Notes under the pieces: generated by a model
Seen by the model: the letters and a program-made list of their open reading frames with translations, nothing else
What the model was told of the DNA's origin: nothing
Databases searched by the model: none
Source: an uncultured Lachnospiraceae bacterium
GTDB lineage: Bacteria; Bacillota; Clostridia; Lachnospirales; Lachnospiraceae
Length of the DNA stretch: 30,876 nucleotides
Assembly (NCBI GenBank): GCA_902476645.1
Contig: CABSEG010000027.1
Location: forward strand, 1 to 30,876
Direction: 5' to 3'
Made by a program: the position numbers and the translations under genes
Part shown: in pieces, positions 30,534-30,876 of the stretch
Layout of the letters: every line of letters starts with the position of its first letter
Position numbering within the stretch: the stretch's first letter is position 1

Positions 30534-30876
30534 TCACTCTTCATTTTTTACCGCGATCTTTTCTTTTATTTTCCCGTTTATATCCTGCTGACCAAATTGG
30601 ACGCATTGTATAATCGAGTTCCTGATCTCATTGGCCTTGGAACTGCCATGGGATTTGACCACAAGCCCATTCAGTCCCAACAGAGGAGCCCCACCATACT
30701 GGCTGGCATCAAATGACTTTAAAGTCTCCTTTAAGGCCGGCTTTACCAGCAGTGCTCCGATTTTACTTCTTAAGGAAGTCATCATCCCCTCTTTTACCTT
30801 TTGAATCAGCGTGGCTCCGACCCCCTCATATAATTTCAGAATCACATTTCCAACGAATGCCTCACTGACGATCACA
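30534..30876 (-). CDS. plsX: Phosphate acyltransferase PlsX (C-terminal part; 5' end outside window)
   Basis: Converts acyl-ACP to acyl-phosphate for PlsY. Only the last 114 codons or so are here; the family is about 330-340 residues, so roughly two thirds lie beyond the window edge. The visible part begins VIVSEAFVGNVILKLYEGVG, the conserved VTDGFVGNVxLKxxEG segment, and later has GGAPLLGLNGLVVKSHGSSKANEIRNSI, the family C-terminal signature. The GTG at 30875 is an internal valine, not a start. Confidence 0.95.
   Translation of the reverse strand, partial: VIVSEAFVGNVILKLYEGVGATLIQKVKEGMMTSLRSKIGALLVKPALKETLKSFDASQYGGAPLLGLNGLVVKSHGSSKANEIRNSIIQCVQFGQQDINGKIKEKIAVKNEE

Noticed and set aside
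1..30876. tRNA, rRNA, CRISPR, insertion sequence or prophage genes
   Set aside because: None seen on reading both strands. Gaps between genes are short and hold promoters, hairpins or palindromes as listed.

Overview
The window looks like chromosome from a Gram-positive anaerobic clostridium, most likely a Lachnospiraceae of the Blautia kind. The reasons are a standalone Ni-Fe carbon monoxide dehydrogenase with its nickel-insertion genes (an acetogen trait), the classical Firmicutes order plsX-acpP-rnc-smc-ftsY-ylxM-ffh-rpsP-khpA-rimM-trmD-rplS-rbgA-rnhB, strong AGGAGG-type ribosome binding sites, and sigma-A promoters with 17-bp spacers. The genus is an inference. Every gene is on the minus strand except one ribose-phosphate pyrophosphokinase gene at 11185-12357. 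I see no rRNA, tRNA, CRISPR array, transposase or phage gene.

Positions 1-3410 hold a carbon monoxide dehydrogenase operon, transcribed leftward from a promoter at 3382-3410: a small His/Cys-rich protein, cooT, cooC and cooS (cut by the window edge). The His/Cys-rich protein has no name I can give with certainty; by position and composition it could be this lineage's nickel store or chaperone. A Rex-like operator lies just downstream of the promoter, and a long hairpin with a GAAA loop lies before cooS.

Positions 3518-6522 hold a three-gene ABC importer (lipoprotein, permease, ATPase) of the TrpX/CD0873-like class, with its own promoter, a possible operator, and a hairpin between the lipoprotein and permease genes. 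Positions 6542-10957 hold a radical-SAM DUF512 protein, der, plsY and gpsA, an operon linking ribosome assembly and phospholipid synthesis. Divergent from it is an unusual long-form prs gene with a 117-nt structured leader.

Positions 12406-30876 hold a very long leftward series of housekeeping genes: plsX (partial), acpP, rnc, smc, ftsY, ilvA, ylxM, ffh, rpsP, khpA, an NlpC/P60 protein, rimM, trmD, a secreted ricin-like/C39-like protein, rplS, three signal peptidases around rbgA and rnhB, yraN and pgeF. It couples lipid precursors, RNA processing, chromosome segregation, the signal recognition particle pathway and ribosome maturation. The insertions into this old order stand out: threonine ammonia-lyase, two secreted putative cysteine hydrolases, and three signal peptidase I paralogues within 3.4 kb. 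Exported proteins and the machinery that targets and cleaves them thus sit in one transcription neighbourhood. Just after rplS is a structured non-coding element of about 180 nt with a possible pseudoknot and a terminator. It is the most RNA-like unexplained sequence here.
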